Positions 7,879 to 12,897 of a stretch of DNA of 12,897 nt are shown in pieces (the first letter of the stretch is position 1; each line of letters begins with the position of its first letter). Position numbers and translations under genes: made by a program. Location: positions 1 through 12,897 of the forward strand of contig CBDUYN010000241.1 of the NCBI GenBank assembly GCA_965371445.1, given 5' to 3'. The notes under the pieces were generated by a model. It made no database searches and had not been told where the DNA came from. It saw only the letters and a program-made list of their open reading frames with translations. This stretch comes from DASWIG01 sp965371445. Its GTDB lineage: Bacteria; Acidobacteriota; Thermoanaerobaculia; Multivoradales; J023.

Positions 7879-8305
7879 GGATAGCGCTGAAGCATATCGA
7901 GAGTCAAGCCCCGAGGGGTTGAAGGCTGACGGCTTACCCCAGGGGCTTGCCAGCAGGTGACGTCTCCGTGTCGGTGACGGGGGCTAGGGGAGGTCCACGG
8001 TGTAGCGCGCGTAACCTCCTCACATGCAGGCGCATGAGAACGGGTGCTGAGGATTCGAACCGCTGACGAAGCCCGAATTTGAACAATAGCCAACAGAGGC
8101 TCCGCCGATGGGGCAGCTGAACTCTACGAACTCCTCAAGAAAACCCTGTATCGAAATAGCTCGGCCGAGGTCCCAGTTGTCGGGATCCCTCAGTACCAAC
8201 CTTGCGGTACCTTTGGCGAGGAGGTCCGTCACTTCGCCATTAGCTCGGAAGCCAACCGGTCGAACCATGGTGAGGCGACGACCAGACCTAAGATCCATCT
8301 CTTGC

Positions 8306-8445
8306 TCATTCCTCAACCTCCGAATCCGGCAGTAACCGCCCGACGCCGCTTGCGGCTCTTGCCAGCTCAACCAGGGCGCCATATAGAAGGTCTCGCAGAT
8401 GTTCGGGCTCAGGGGTTGCCGGATGGGTTTCATCCTGCAGCATCT
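8306..8445 (-). pseudogene. C-terminal remnant of an unidentified protein (possibly the AraC-like regulator tail)
   Basis: The minus frame reads LVARLQMLQDETHPATPEPE and continues through LLYGALVELARAA and GRLLPDSEVEE to TGA at 8308-8306. The helical, amphipathic composition looks like real protein sequence, but upstream of about 8445 the frame runs antisense to the sortase fragment, so its beginning is lost. LVARLQML closely resembles VIVAKLQIL at the end of the AraC-like fragment near 8730, so the two may be parts of one gene split by inserted or rearranged DNA. Its stop overlaps the ATG at 8309 in an ATGA arrangement. Confidence 0.35.
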
Positions 8446-8656
8446 GGAGGCGGGCGACGAGCTCCTCCTGGAGACGGCCGACGGTAGCGTCAAGCGCTAC
8501 CGCGTCGAGCGCTGGGAGATCCTCCACGAGGACGACGGCAGCGTTCTCGACCGGGCGGCGGGCGACGTCCTGACGCTTCTCACCTGTTATCCGTTCGGCA
8601 GCGTCGTACCCACCAAGAAGCGTTACGTGGTGCGGGCCGTTTGGCTCAGTCCTTGA
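8438..8656 (+). pseudogene. 3' fragment of a sortase gene
   Basis: An open frame from ATG 8399 to TGA 8656 reads, from about 8438, HLEAGDELLLETADGS, KRYRVERWEILHEDDGSVL, then DVLTLLTCYPF and KKRYVVRAVWL. This is the C-terminal half of a class D/E-like sortase, with the catalytic Cys in TLLTC (codon 8585-8587) and the Arg in KKRYVVRA about twelve residues later. Sortases are cysteine transpeptidases of about 200 residues. Here the N-terminal half and the catalytic His (normally in a GHRD-like motif) are missing; the corresponding place reads GCRM. The fragment should be inactive. Upstream sequence matches the remnant coded on the opposite strand, indicating a rearrangement joint near 8440. Confidence 0.72.
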
Positions 8657-8734
8657 GCTCTCCCCGGAGTCGCTCCATGCCGAGCGCAGGCCGTCGGATC
8701 TGTCCGAGAGCGAGCCCGCCCGCACAGGATCTGG

Positions 8735-8950
8735 AGCTTGGCGACGATGACATCGAGCTCTAGAAGGAGCGCTGCGGCTTCGGCCGGCTCGAGCTCTCCC
8801 CGGAGGCCCCTGGCGATCCTTGCCCCCAGGGAAGGCCCGCTGTCTTCCTCGACCTTGCGGCGATAATCGTCCGGCAGTAGGTCGAAGCACCTCCTGAAAG
8901 CGCGGCCGAAGGTCGTCTCGTTGGAGTATCCGGTCAGGCTGGCGAAGCGT
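8735..8950 (-). pseudogene. C-terminal fragment of an AraC-family transcriptional regulator
   Basis: On the minus strand the frame reads IARFASLTGYSNETTFGRAF, RRCFDLLPDDYRRKVEEDSG and then GELEPAEAAALLLELDVIVA. The first part is the second helix-turn-helix of AraC-type DNA-binding domains (GYxxETxFxRAFRRxF, then PxxYRR). The rest of the DNA-binding domain and the sensor domain are absent, because the upstream side is the start of the thioredoxin-fusion gene. The frame stays open past the homologous part towards 8623 but no longer resembles the family. The promoter of the selenoprotein operon (8950-8958) lies on its broken edge. Confidence 0.65.
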
Positions 8951-8958
8951 GCTATGTT
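8950..8958 (+). promoter_or_regulatory. Extended -10 box TGcTATGTT, 7 nt before ATG 8966
   Basis: TGC-TATGTT is followed by 7 bases (atcgccc) and ATG at 8966. It has the form of an extended -10 element placed for a leaderless transcript, and no Shine-Dalgarno sequence lies before this ATG. The same TGcTAnnnT-N7-ATG layout occurs before 11018. Confidence 0.5.
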
Positions 8959-8965
8959 ATCGCCC

Positions 8966-10471
8966 ATGCCGACAGCCGACCTTCCCGCCGACGCTCTCGT
9001 CGCCGTCGTCAAGCGGTCCTGTCCGACCTGCGAGACGGTCGCGCCGGTCCTCGCCGAGCTCGCCGAGGCCGGCGTCGGCCTCGTCGTCTACAGTCAGGAC
9101 GACCCCACCTTTCCGCCGGGCCTTGCAGCCCGCGACGACCGCGGCCTCGCCGTCTCCTATCGCCTGGGAATACGAACGGTCCCGTCGCTCGTCGAGCTCC
9201 GCGGCGGCCAGGCCGTGACGTGCCGCGAGGGCTGGAACCGGCGCGAGTGGGAGGAGACGAGCGGTGTGGCGCCCCTCGGGGCGGGGCTTCCCGAGAGCCG
9301 TCCCGGTTGCGGCTCGCGCTCTGTCGAGCCCGGCGTCGCCGAACGGCTCGAGGCCCTCTACGGCGACACCTTGAAGTCGCGCCGCGTCGAGCTCGGCGCC
9401 GCCGAGGACGAGCACGAGGCCCTTTTCGAACGCGGCTGGACCGACGGCCTGCCCGTCGTGGCGCCGACCCCGGAGCGAGTGCTCCGGATGCTCGCCGGCA
9501 CCTCGCGCAACCCCGGCGAGGTGGTGGCCGAGATCCCACCGAACCTCTCCCCCTGCACGGTCGAAAAGATCGCCGTCAATGCCGTCATGGCGGGTTGCAG
9601 ACCCGAATACCTGCCGGTCGTCCTGGCGGCGGTCGAGGCCGCCTGCCGCGACGAATTCGGCCTCCACGGGCTCCTGGCGACGACCATGTCGCACGGCCCC
9701 GTCGTCATCGTCAACGGTCCTGTCGTACGGCGGCTCGGGATGAATTCCGGGACGAACGTCCTCGGCCAGGGCCACCGCGCCAACGCCACCATCGGCCGTG
9801 CCCTCCAGCTGGTGGTGCGAAACGTCGGCGGCGGACGCCCCGGCGAGGTCGACCGCGCGACGTTCGGCAACCCTGGGAAACATACCTTTTGTTTCGCCGA
9901 GGACGAGGCGGGCTCGCCCTGGGAATCGCTCGCCGTCGAGCGGGGTTTCTCGCCCGAAGCCTCGACCGTCACCCTCTTCGGCGGCGAGGGGCCCCGGATC
10001 GTCGTCGACCAGCTGTCGCGAACGCCCGAGTCGCTTGCCGGGAGCCTCGCCTCCTGTTTGAAAACCATTTGCCATCCCAAGCTGCCGTTCGCTTTTGACG
10101 CCGTCCTCGTCGTCTCGCCCGAGCATGCCCGGGTCTTTCACGAGGCCGGTTGGGACAAGGCGCGGCTGCGCCAGGAGCTCGTGGCGCGGCTGATGCTGCC
10201 GATCGAGGAGATCGTCCGCGGCGCCGGCGGTATCGCCGAAGGCGTGCCGGAGGAGATGCTTGAGAAAACACTGTCCCCCTGGGGGGATCAAGGGGGGAAG
10301 ACACTGTCCCCCTGGGGGGATCAAGGGGGCAGGACACTGCCGAAGATCCGTCCCGAAGGGCTTCTGATCGTCCACGCCGGGGGCACCGCCGGGCTTTTTT
10401 CGGCGATCATCGGCGGCTGGGTCAACTCCAAGACGGGCACCGACCCGGTCACCGTGGAGATTCGAGAATGA
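8966..10471 (+). CDS. Thioredoxin-like domain fused to conserved UGSC-associated domain of unknown function
   Basis: The 501-residue product starts with a thioredoxin-fold domain (about 11-95) carrying KRSCPTCETV (C19/C22) and the cis-proline loop RTVPSL. After a linker a second conserved domain (about 155-495) has GWTDGLPVVAPTPERV, CTVEKIAVNAVMAGCRPEYL, LLATTMSHGPVVIVNGPVVR, NSGTNVLGQGHRANATIGRA and GNPGKHTFCFAEDE. I recognise this as a widespread uncharacterised family but know no reaction for it. The gene overlaps the UGSC selenoprotein by ATGA, so the two are probably translationally coupled and work together in a thiol/selenol redox step. ATG 8966 is preferred to the in-frame start at 8921 because it matches the protein start and the -10 box. 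Residues 434-458 are encoded by inserted 33-bp repeats that interrupt the conserved C-terminal part (EEML ... KIRPEGLLIVHAGGTAGLFS). The protein is likely cytoplasmic. Confidence 0.85.
   Translation: MPTADLPADALVAVVKRSCPTCETVAPVLAELAEAGVGLVVYSQDDPTFPPGLAARDDRGLAVSYRLGIRTVPSLVELRGGQAVTCREGWNRREWEETSGVAPLGAGLPESRPGCGSRSVEPGVAERLEALYGDTLKSRRVELGAAEDEHEALFERGWTDGLPVVAPTPERVLRMLAGTSRNPGEVVAEIPPNLSPCTVEKIAVNAVMAGCRPEYLPVVLAAVEAACRDEFGLHGLLATTMSHGPVVIVNGPVVRRLGMNSGTNVLGQGHRANATIGRALQLVVRNVGGGRPGEVDRATFGNPGKHTFCFAEDEAGSPWESLAVERGFSPEASTVTLFGGEGPRIVVDQLSRTPESLAGSLASCLKTICHPKLPFAFDAVLVVSPEHARVFHEAGWDKARLRQELVARLMLPIEEIVRGAGGIAEGVPEEMLEKTLSPWGDQGGKTLSPWGDQGGRTLPKIRPEGLLIVHAGGTAGLFSAIIGGWVNSKTGTDPVTVEIRE
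10268..10339. repeat. In-frame tandem 33-bp GC-rich repeat inside the thioredoxin-fusion gene
   Basis: The unit begins acactgtccccctggggg and repeats with a period of exactly 33 bp (starts at 10268, 10301, then six bases at 10334-10339). Because 33 is a multiple of three it reads as KTLSPWGDQGG twice without breaking the frame. A diverged relative lies at 3438-3467. The C-run/G-run can form a hairpin, and the four G-runs could form a G-quadruplex. Confidence 0.9.
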
Positions 10472-10989
10472 ATGAACCTTTGACCGTCCTCGATCCGACC
10501 GATGAACGCAAGGCCCCGGAACGTGAGCAGGTGCCGCGGCTCGAAAGCGTCGCGGGCCGCAGGCTCGCGCTTCTCGACATTTCGAAAGCGCGCGGCGACG
10601 TCTTCCTCGAACGGCTGGCCGAGCGCCTTCGCGATCTCGGTGCGCAAGTCGAGAGCTATAAGAAACCGACGTTCTCGCGTCCGGCGCCGCTCGACCTGCG
10701 CCAGCAGATCGCCGAGCGCGCCGACGCGGTGATCGAGGCCCTCGCCGACTGAGGGTCCTGCACGTCGTGCAGTGTGCACGACACGTCGGAATTCGAAGCA
10801 CGAGGGGTGCCTTCGCTCTTCGTGGCGTCGAGCGAATTCGCCGAGGCCGCCGCCGCCCAGGCGAGGGCTCTGGGCTTCAAGCCGGCCTTGGTCCTCGTGC
10901 CGCATCCGATCCAGGACCGTACCGACGAGGAGGTGCGGGCGCTGGCCGACGAAGCCGTCGCGGCGGTGGTCGCGGCGTTGACGTCCTGA
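10468..10989 (+). CDS. UGSC-family selenoprotein (TGA 10750-10752 = selenocysteine)
   Basis: Reading the in-frame TGA at codon 95 as selenocysteine gives a 173-residue protein. Before it come TVLDPTD, RRLALLDISKARGDVFLERL, KKPTFSRPAP and DAVIEALAD. After it come U-G-S-C-T-S-C-S-V-H-D, ARGVPSLFVASSEF, and VLVPHPIQDRTDEEVRALAD, ending at TGA 10987. The motif U95-G-S-C98 names the family; many homologues have Cys at this position, and the family is known from selenoproteome surveys. Strong coding sequence in the same frame beyond the TGA rules out an ordinary stop. U95/C98 should form the redox centre; the substrate is unknown. The ATG at 10468 overlaps the upstream stop (ATGA), making this the second gene of a two-gene operon. 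A SECIS-like hairpin directly follows the TGA. SelA-D must be encoded elsewhere. Confidence 0.92.
10753..10785 (+). promoter_or_regulatory. SECIS-like hairpin after the selenocysteine codon
   Basis: Just 3' of TGA 10750-10752, gtcgtgca (10764-10771) pairs perfectly with tgcacgac (10775-10782) around a GTG loop (10772-10774). The loop begins 19 nt after the TGA and its first base is G. Both fit the known rules for bacterial SECIS elements bound by SelB (apical loop with G in its first two positions, about 16-37 nt from the UGA). A competing hairpin, ctgcac/gtgcag (10758-10772), is shorter and too close to the TGA. Confidence 0.7.
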
Positions 10990-11001
10990 AGTCTGGCCGG
11001 G

Positions 11002-11010
11002 TGCTAGGAT
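11002..11010 (+). promoter_or_regulatory. Extended -10 box TGcTAGGAT, 7 nt before ATG 11018
   Basis: TGC-TAGGAT is followed by 7 bases (ccgttcc) and ATG 11018. It lies in the 28-bp gap after the selenoprotein gene, so the next gene probably has its own promoter. A TTGACG lies farther upstream inside the selenoprotein gene end, but a spacer of about 21 bp makes it a poor -35. Confidence 0.5.
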
Positions 11011-11017
11011 CCGTTCC

Positions 11018-12751
11018 ATGAACGCCCCCGGACGAACCGGGCGCCTTCTCGCCGTCGTCCTGGTGCTCCTGCTGGCTTTCTACGCCTCGTACCGGGCACG
11101 GCAACGCGCCTGGGTCTGCGACGACAGCTTCATCTCCTTCCGCTACGCCGAGAACCTGGTCCTGGGCCACGGCCTGGTCTTCAATCCCGGCGAGCGGGTG
11201 GAGGGCTACACGAACCTCTCGTGGACGCTCCTGATCGCGCTCGCGATCCTCCGCGGCTTCGACCCGGTGGTCTCGGCGAAGCTCCTGGGCATCCTCTTCT
11301 ACGGCCTGCTGGCGGCCCTCCTGGCGCTTCGTTCCTACTACCGAAGCGAGCGGGAAGGCGGAGCGTTCCTGCCGCTCGCGGCCTGTCTCGTCCTGGCGAT
11401 GGAGGACTTCCAGGTCTGGGCCACGGGGGGGCTGGAGACCTCGTGCTTCGCGTTCCTGGCGCTCGCCGGCGTCCTCCTGGCTCGAAAGGAGGATTGGCGG
11501 TGGCTGCTCTTTGCCGGAGTCGTCCTGGGTCTCGTGGTGGCCACCCGGCCCGACGGGCTCCTCTTCGCGGCCGTCGCCGGTGCCTGGCTCCTGGCGGCGT
11601 GGTGGACGCGCCAGGGACGCTGGCAGGCCTGGACGGCCTTTGCCCTGCCGCTCGCCGCGACCGGCGTGGCGCTGGTCGCCTTCAAGCTGAGCTACTACGG
11701 CGAGCTCCTGCCGACCGCTTTCTACTCCAAGTCGGCTGCCGATCCCTACTACGCCCAGGGGATCCTCTACGTCGGCCTTTTCTTTGCCAGGAACTGGGGG
11801 CTCGTCGCCGCCGGCCTCGCGATCCTGATCGCGTTGTTTCGGCAACGCGCGCTGCGGCCGCCGGACGCGACCTCGGAGCTCGTGCTGCTGGCCGCGGCGG
11901 GGGGTGTCTACCTGGTCTACGTAGCCCATTCGGGGGGCGACTTCATGTTCGCCCGGCGCCTGGTGCCGGCTCTGCCGTTCCTCTTCCTGGTGGCCGAGGC
12001 GGGTCTCCTGCGGCTCCGGGCGCCGAAGCTCCGGGGGACGATCTTCGCCGGTGCGCTCGTCTTGAGCCTTCTGCCCTATCCCCTCTACAGCGGGGATGAA
12101 CGGCGTATCTCCTACATCGCCGACGAGCCCCACTTCTACCCGCCGAAGTCGATCGCCAACCGCAAGCTCCAGGCGGAGGCCGTGGGCCGGGCGCTCTTGG
12201 GCTCCGGAGCCCGGGTGATCGTCGAGGGAGGCATGGCGAGCTTCGCTTTTTACAGCAAGCTGCCTTACGTCGTCGAGATGACGGGCCTGACGCAGTACTC
12301 GCTGGCGCGGCTGCCCATCAGCCGGCGCGGCATCCCCGGGCACGAGAAACAGGCGACCCCGGAGTGGCTCGCCGAAAACGAGATCCACCTGATGATCCAC
12401 CAGGACTACCCCTACGTCGGTCCCCAGGAAAACGGCCGCCGGCACGACGAGGTCTTCTTCTCGAACCTCGTCCGGGCCCGCGTCTTGATCTACCGGGACG
12501 ACATCATGGACAAGCTGAGGAAGGTTCCCGAGGTGAGCTTCGTCCCCATAGAAGAGGCCCTCGAGCGTTTCGCCGAGGAGATCGCCAAGGGTCCGCCGGA
12601 AACCGCCGAGGAGATCCTCACCTACCTCGACGGCTACTACCTGAAGCACGCCGGCGAGAAGGGACGCGAGGAGGCGCGCCGGCTCCGGGCCCTCGCCCGG
12701 ACGCAAAGCCTGCCTTCCAGTCCCGCAGGGACGGCAGAGGATAGCCCATGA
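11018..12751 (+). CDS. GT-C membrane glycosyltransferase (AftB-like pattern)
   Basis: The 577-residue protein begins with a membrane segment (about 9-24), then WVCDDSFISFRYAENLVLGH and EGYTNLSWTLL, where the DD pair is the acidic catalytic loop of GT-C enzymes. VWATGGLETSCFAFLALAG, ATRPDGLLF and GDFMFARRLVPALPFLFLV follow. This order recalls mycobacterial AftB-type arabinofuranosyltransferases and many uncharacterised bacterial homologues that use polyprenyl-phosphate sugars; donor and acceptor cannot be told here. The last 200 or so residues are a soluble, probably extracytoplasmic, domain. ATG 11018 is set by the -10 box 7 nt upstream and by the protein start just before the first helix. 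Its TGA overlaps an ATG at 12748 (ATGA), suggesting coupling to a downstream gene that runs off the window. Confidence 0.86.
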   Translation: MNAPGRTGRLLAVVLVLLLAFYASYRARQRAWVCDDSFISFRYAENLVLGHGLVFNPGERVEGYTNLSWTLLIALAILRGFDPVVSAKLLGILFYGLLAALLALRSYYRSEREGGAFLPLAACLVLAMEDFQVWATGGLETSCFAFLALAGVLLARKEDWRWLLFAGVVLGLVVATRPDGLLFAAVAGAWLLAAWWTRQGRWQAWTAFALPLAATGVALVAFKLSYYGELLPTAFYSKSAADPYYAQGILYVGLFFARNWGLVAAGLAILIALFRQRALRPPDATSELVLLAAAGGVYLVYVAHSGGDFMFARRLVPALPFLFLVAEAGLLRLRAPKLRGTIFAGALVLSLLPYPLYSGDERRISYIADEPHFYPPKSIANRKLQAEAVGRALLGSGARVIVEGGMASFAFYSKLPYVVEMTGLTQYSLARLPISRRGIPGHEKQATPEWLAENEIHLMIHQDYPYVGPQENGRRHDEVFFSNLVRARVLIYRDDIMDKLRKVPEVSFVPIEEALERFAEEIAKGPPETAEEILTYLDGYYLKHAGEKGREEARRLRALARTQSLPSSPAGTAEDSP

Positions 12752-12897
12752 ATTCATCACCGCCGACAGGGCCCCGCCGACAGGCCCCGCCGACAGGCGG
12801 GCTCGGAGGCCACGATCCAGAATGGATTTCGCGTTCCGGGCGGCTCGGAGGCCACAATCCAGAATGGATTTCGCGTTCCGGGCGGCTCGGAGGCCAC
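12748..12897 (+). CDS. Possible start of a downstream gene with repeat-encoded N-terminus (partial)
   Basis: ATG 12748 overlaps the stop of the preceding glycosyltransferase (ATGA) and its frame stays open to the window edge (50 codons). It reads MNSSPPTGPRRQAPPTGGLG and then 14-residue repeats of the form GGH(D/N)PEWISRSGRL, encoded by the 42-bp tandem repeat. No family is recognised. A real gene invaded by repeats is possible, but the 42-bp unit shows no stop in any frame I read, so an open frame here is weak evidence. It may equally be a non-coding repeat array. Confidence 0.3.
   Translation, partial: MNSSPPTGPRRQAPPTGGLGGHDPEWISRSGRLGGHNPEWISRSGRLGGH
12757..12897. repeat. Short CCGCCGACAGG repeats followed by 42-bp tandem repeat running off the window
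   Basis: Three copies of a ccgccgacagg-type motif (about 12757-12800) lead into a 42-bp unit starting gctcggaggccac at 12801, 12843 and 12885; the last copy is cut by the edge. The first two units differ at one base (cacgatcc versus cacaatcc). Each unit contains the small inverted repeat atcca-gaa-tggat. Confidence 0.9.

Larger units (their letters stand above)
7659..8305. other. Gene-poor stretch: repeats, IS-end remnant, hairpins, lower-GC patch
   Basis: No convincing intact gene is seen. The stretch holds the REP-like pair (7681-7812), the IS21-like end (7841-7878), an inverted repeat caagcccc (7905-7912) / ggggcttg (7942-7949), and from about 8030 to 8305 a patch visibly poorer in G/C than its surroundings. 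On the minus strand the patch contains an open frame from ATG 8298 to TGA 8020 (92 residues). It is Cys-rich at its end (FSCPIGG, GYCSNSG, HPFSCACM), and its codons lack the G/C third-position bias of the real genes. An overlapping minus frame from ATG 8309 starts MSKRWILGLVVA like a signal peptide but stops after 26 residues. Both resemble decayed or foreign sequence. Confidence 0.5.

Noticed and set aside
8045..8085. Possible tRNA on the minus strand, because ggttcgaatcc resembles a T-loop
   Set aside because: The bases flanking the loop do not form a five-pair T-stem, no matching acceptor stem lies about 70 nt away, and no anticodon stem is visible.
8399..8656. An intact small gene from ATG 8399
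   Set aside because: The sequence from about 8438 is clearly the second half of a sortase with the catalytic His missing, and the first codons lie in sequence shared with a remnant on the other strand, so it is a fragment.
8921..8965. Start of the thioredoxin fusion at 8921
   Set aside because: This start would place the -10 box inside the coding region and adds 15 residues translated from the AraC remnant; ATG 8966 fits the domain start.
10468..10752. A separate 94-residue gene ending at TGA 10750, followed by an independent gene from 10774
   Set aside because: The same frame continues past the TGA directly into the conserved GSCTSCSVHD segment and the rest of the UGSC fold, so a single selenoprotein explains the data better.
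10877..12760. 627-residue minus-strand open frame, and similar long antisense frames at 262-1518, 1772-3415, 3449-5326, 5919-7709 and 8957-10801
   Set aside because: They mirror genes with clear family motifs on the other strand or in another frame. Their composition (rich in E, Q, R, G, H or P without motifs) is the usual result of very high G/C at third codon positions.

Overview
The window is 12.9 kb of very GC-rich bacterial DNA. Strong G/C bias at third codon positions leaves long open frames antisense to nearly every real gene, and these are shadows. There is no rRNA, tRNA or taxonomic marker. The gene content (several GT-C/YfhO-type membrane proteins, an anchored M20 hydrolase, a UGSC selenoprotein, a sortase remnant, GC-rich dispersed repeats) would suit an uncultured Acidobacteriota-like lineage, but that is a guess. 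Both ends lie inside short tandem repeats, so the window may be a whole contig broken at repeats.

Layout. 1-1482 (-): M20-family metallo-hydrolase, truncated by the left edge, with a repeat-encoded Pro-rich tail. 1515-3398 (+): GT-C membrane glycosyltransferase, divergent from M20 across 32 bp. 3396-3437: perfect 42-bp palindrome between convergent genes. 3488-5887 (-): YfhO-family membrane protein. 5970-7658 (+): second GT-C enzyme. 7659-8965: about 1.3 kb without an intact gene, holding REP-like repeats, an IS21-like end, a lower-GC patch and fragments of a sortase and an AraC-type regulator. 8966-10989 (+): two-gene redox operon. 11018-12751 (+): third GT-C enzyme. 12748 to the right edge (+): possible start of a further gene whose N-terminus is made of 14-residue repeats.

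The most notable item is the operon at 8966-10989. Its first gene fuses a CPTC thioredoxin-like domain to a conserved domain of unknown function. Its second gene, overlapping by ATGA, is a UGSC-family selenoprotein: an in-frame TGA at 10750 reads as selenocysteine in the motif U-G-S-C, and a SECIS-like hairpin follows at once. A naive gene caller splits this gene in two. The upstream gene also carries two in-frame copies of a 33-bp GC-rich element whose relative lies beside the palindrome near 3440.

The glycosyltransferases and the YfhO protein probably act on lipid-linked sugars in cell-envelope glycan assembly. The selenoprotein operon looks like a separate redox module. Several starts have a TAnnnT box 7-13 nt upstream and no clear Shine-Dalgarno sequence, suggesting leaderless or very short-leader transcripts.
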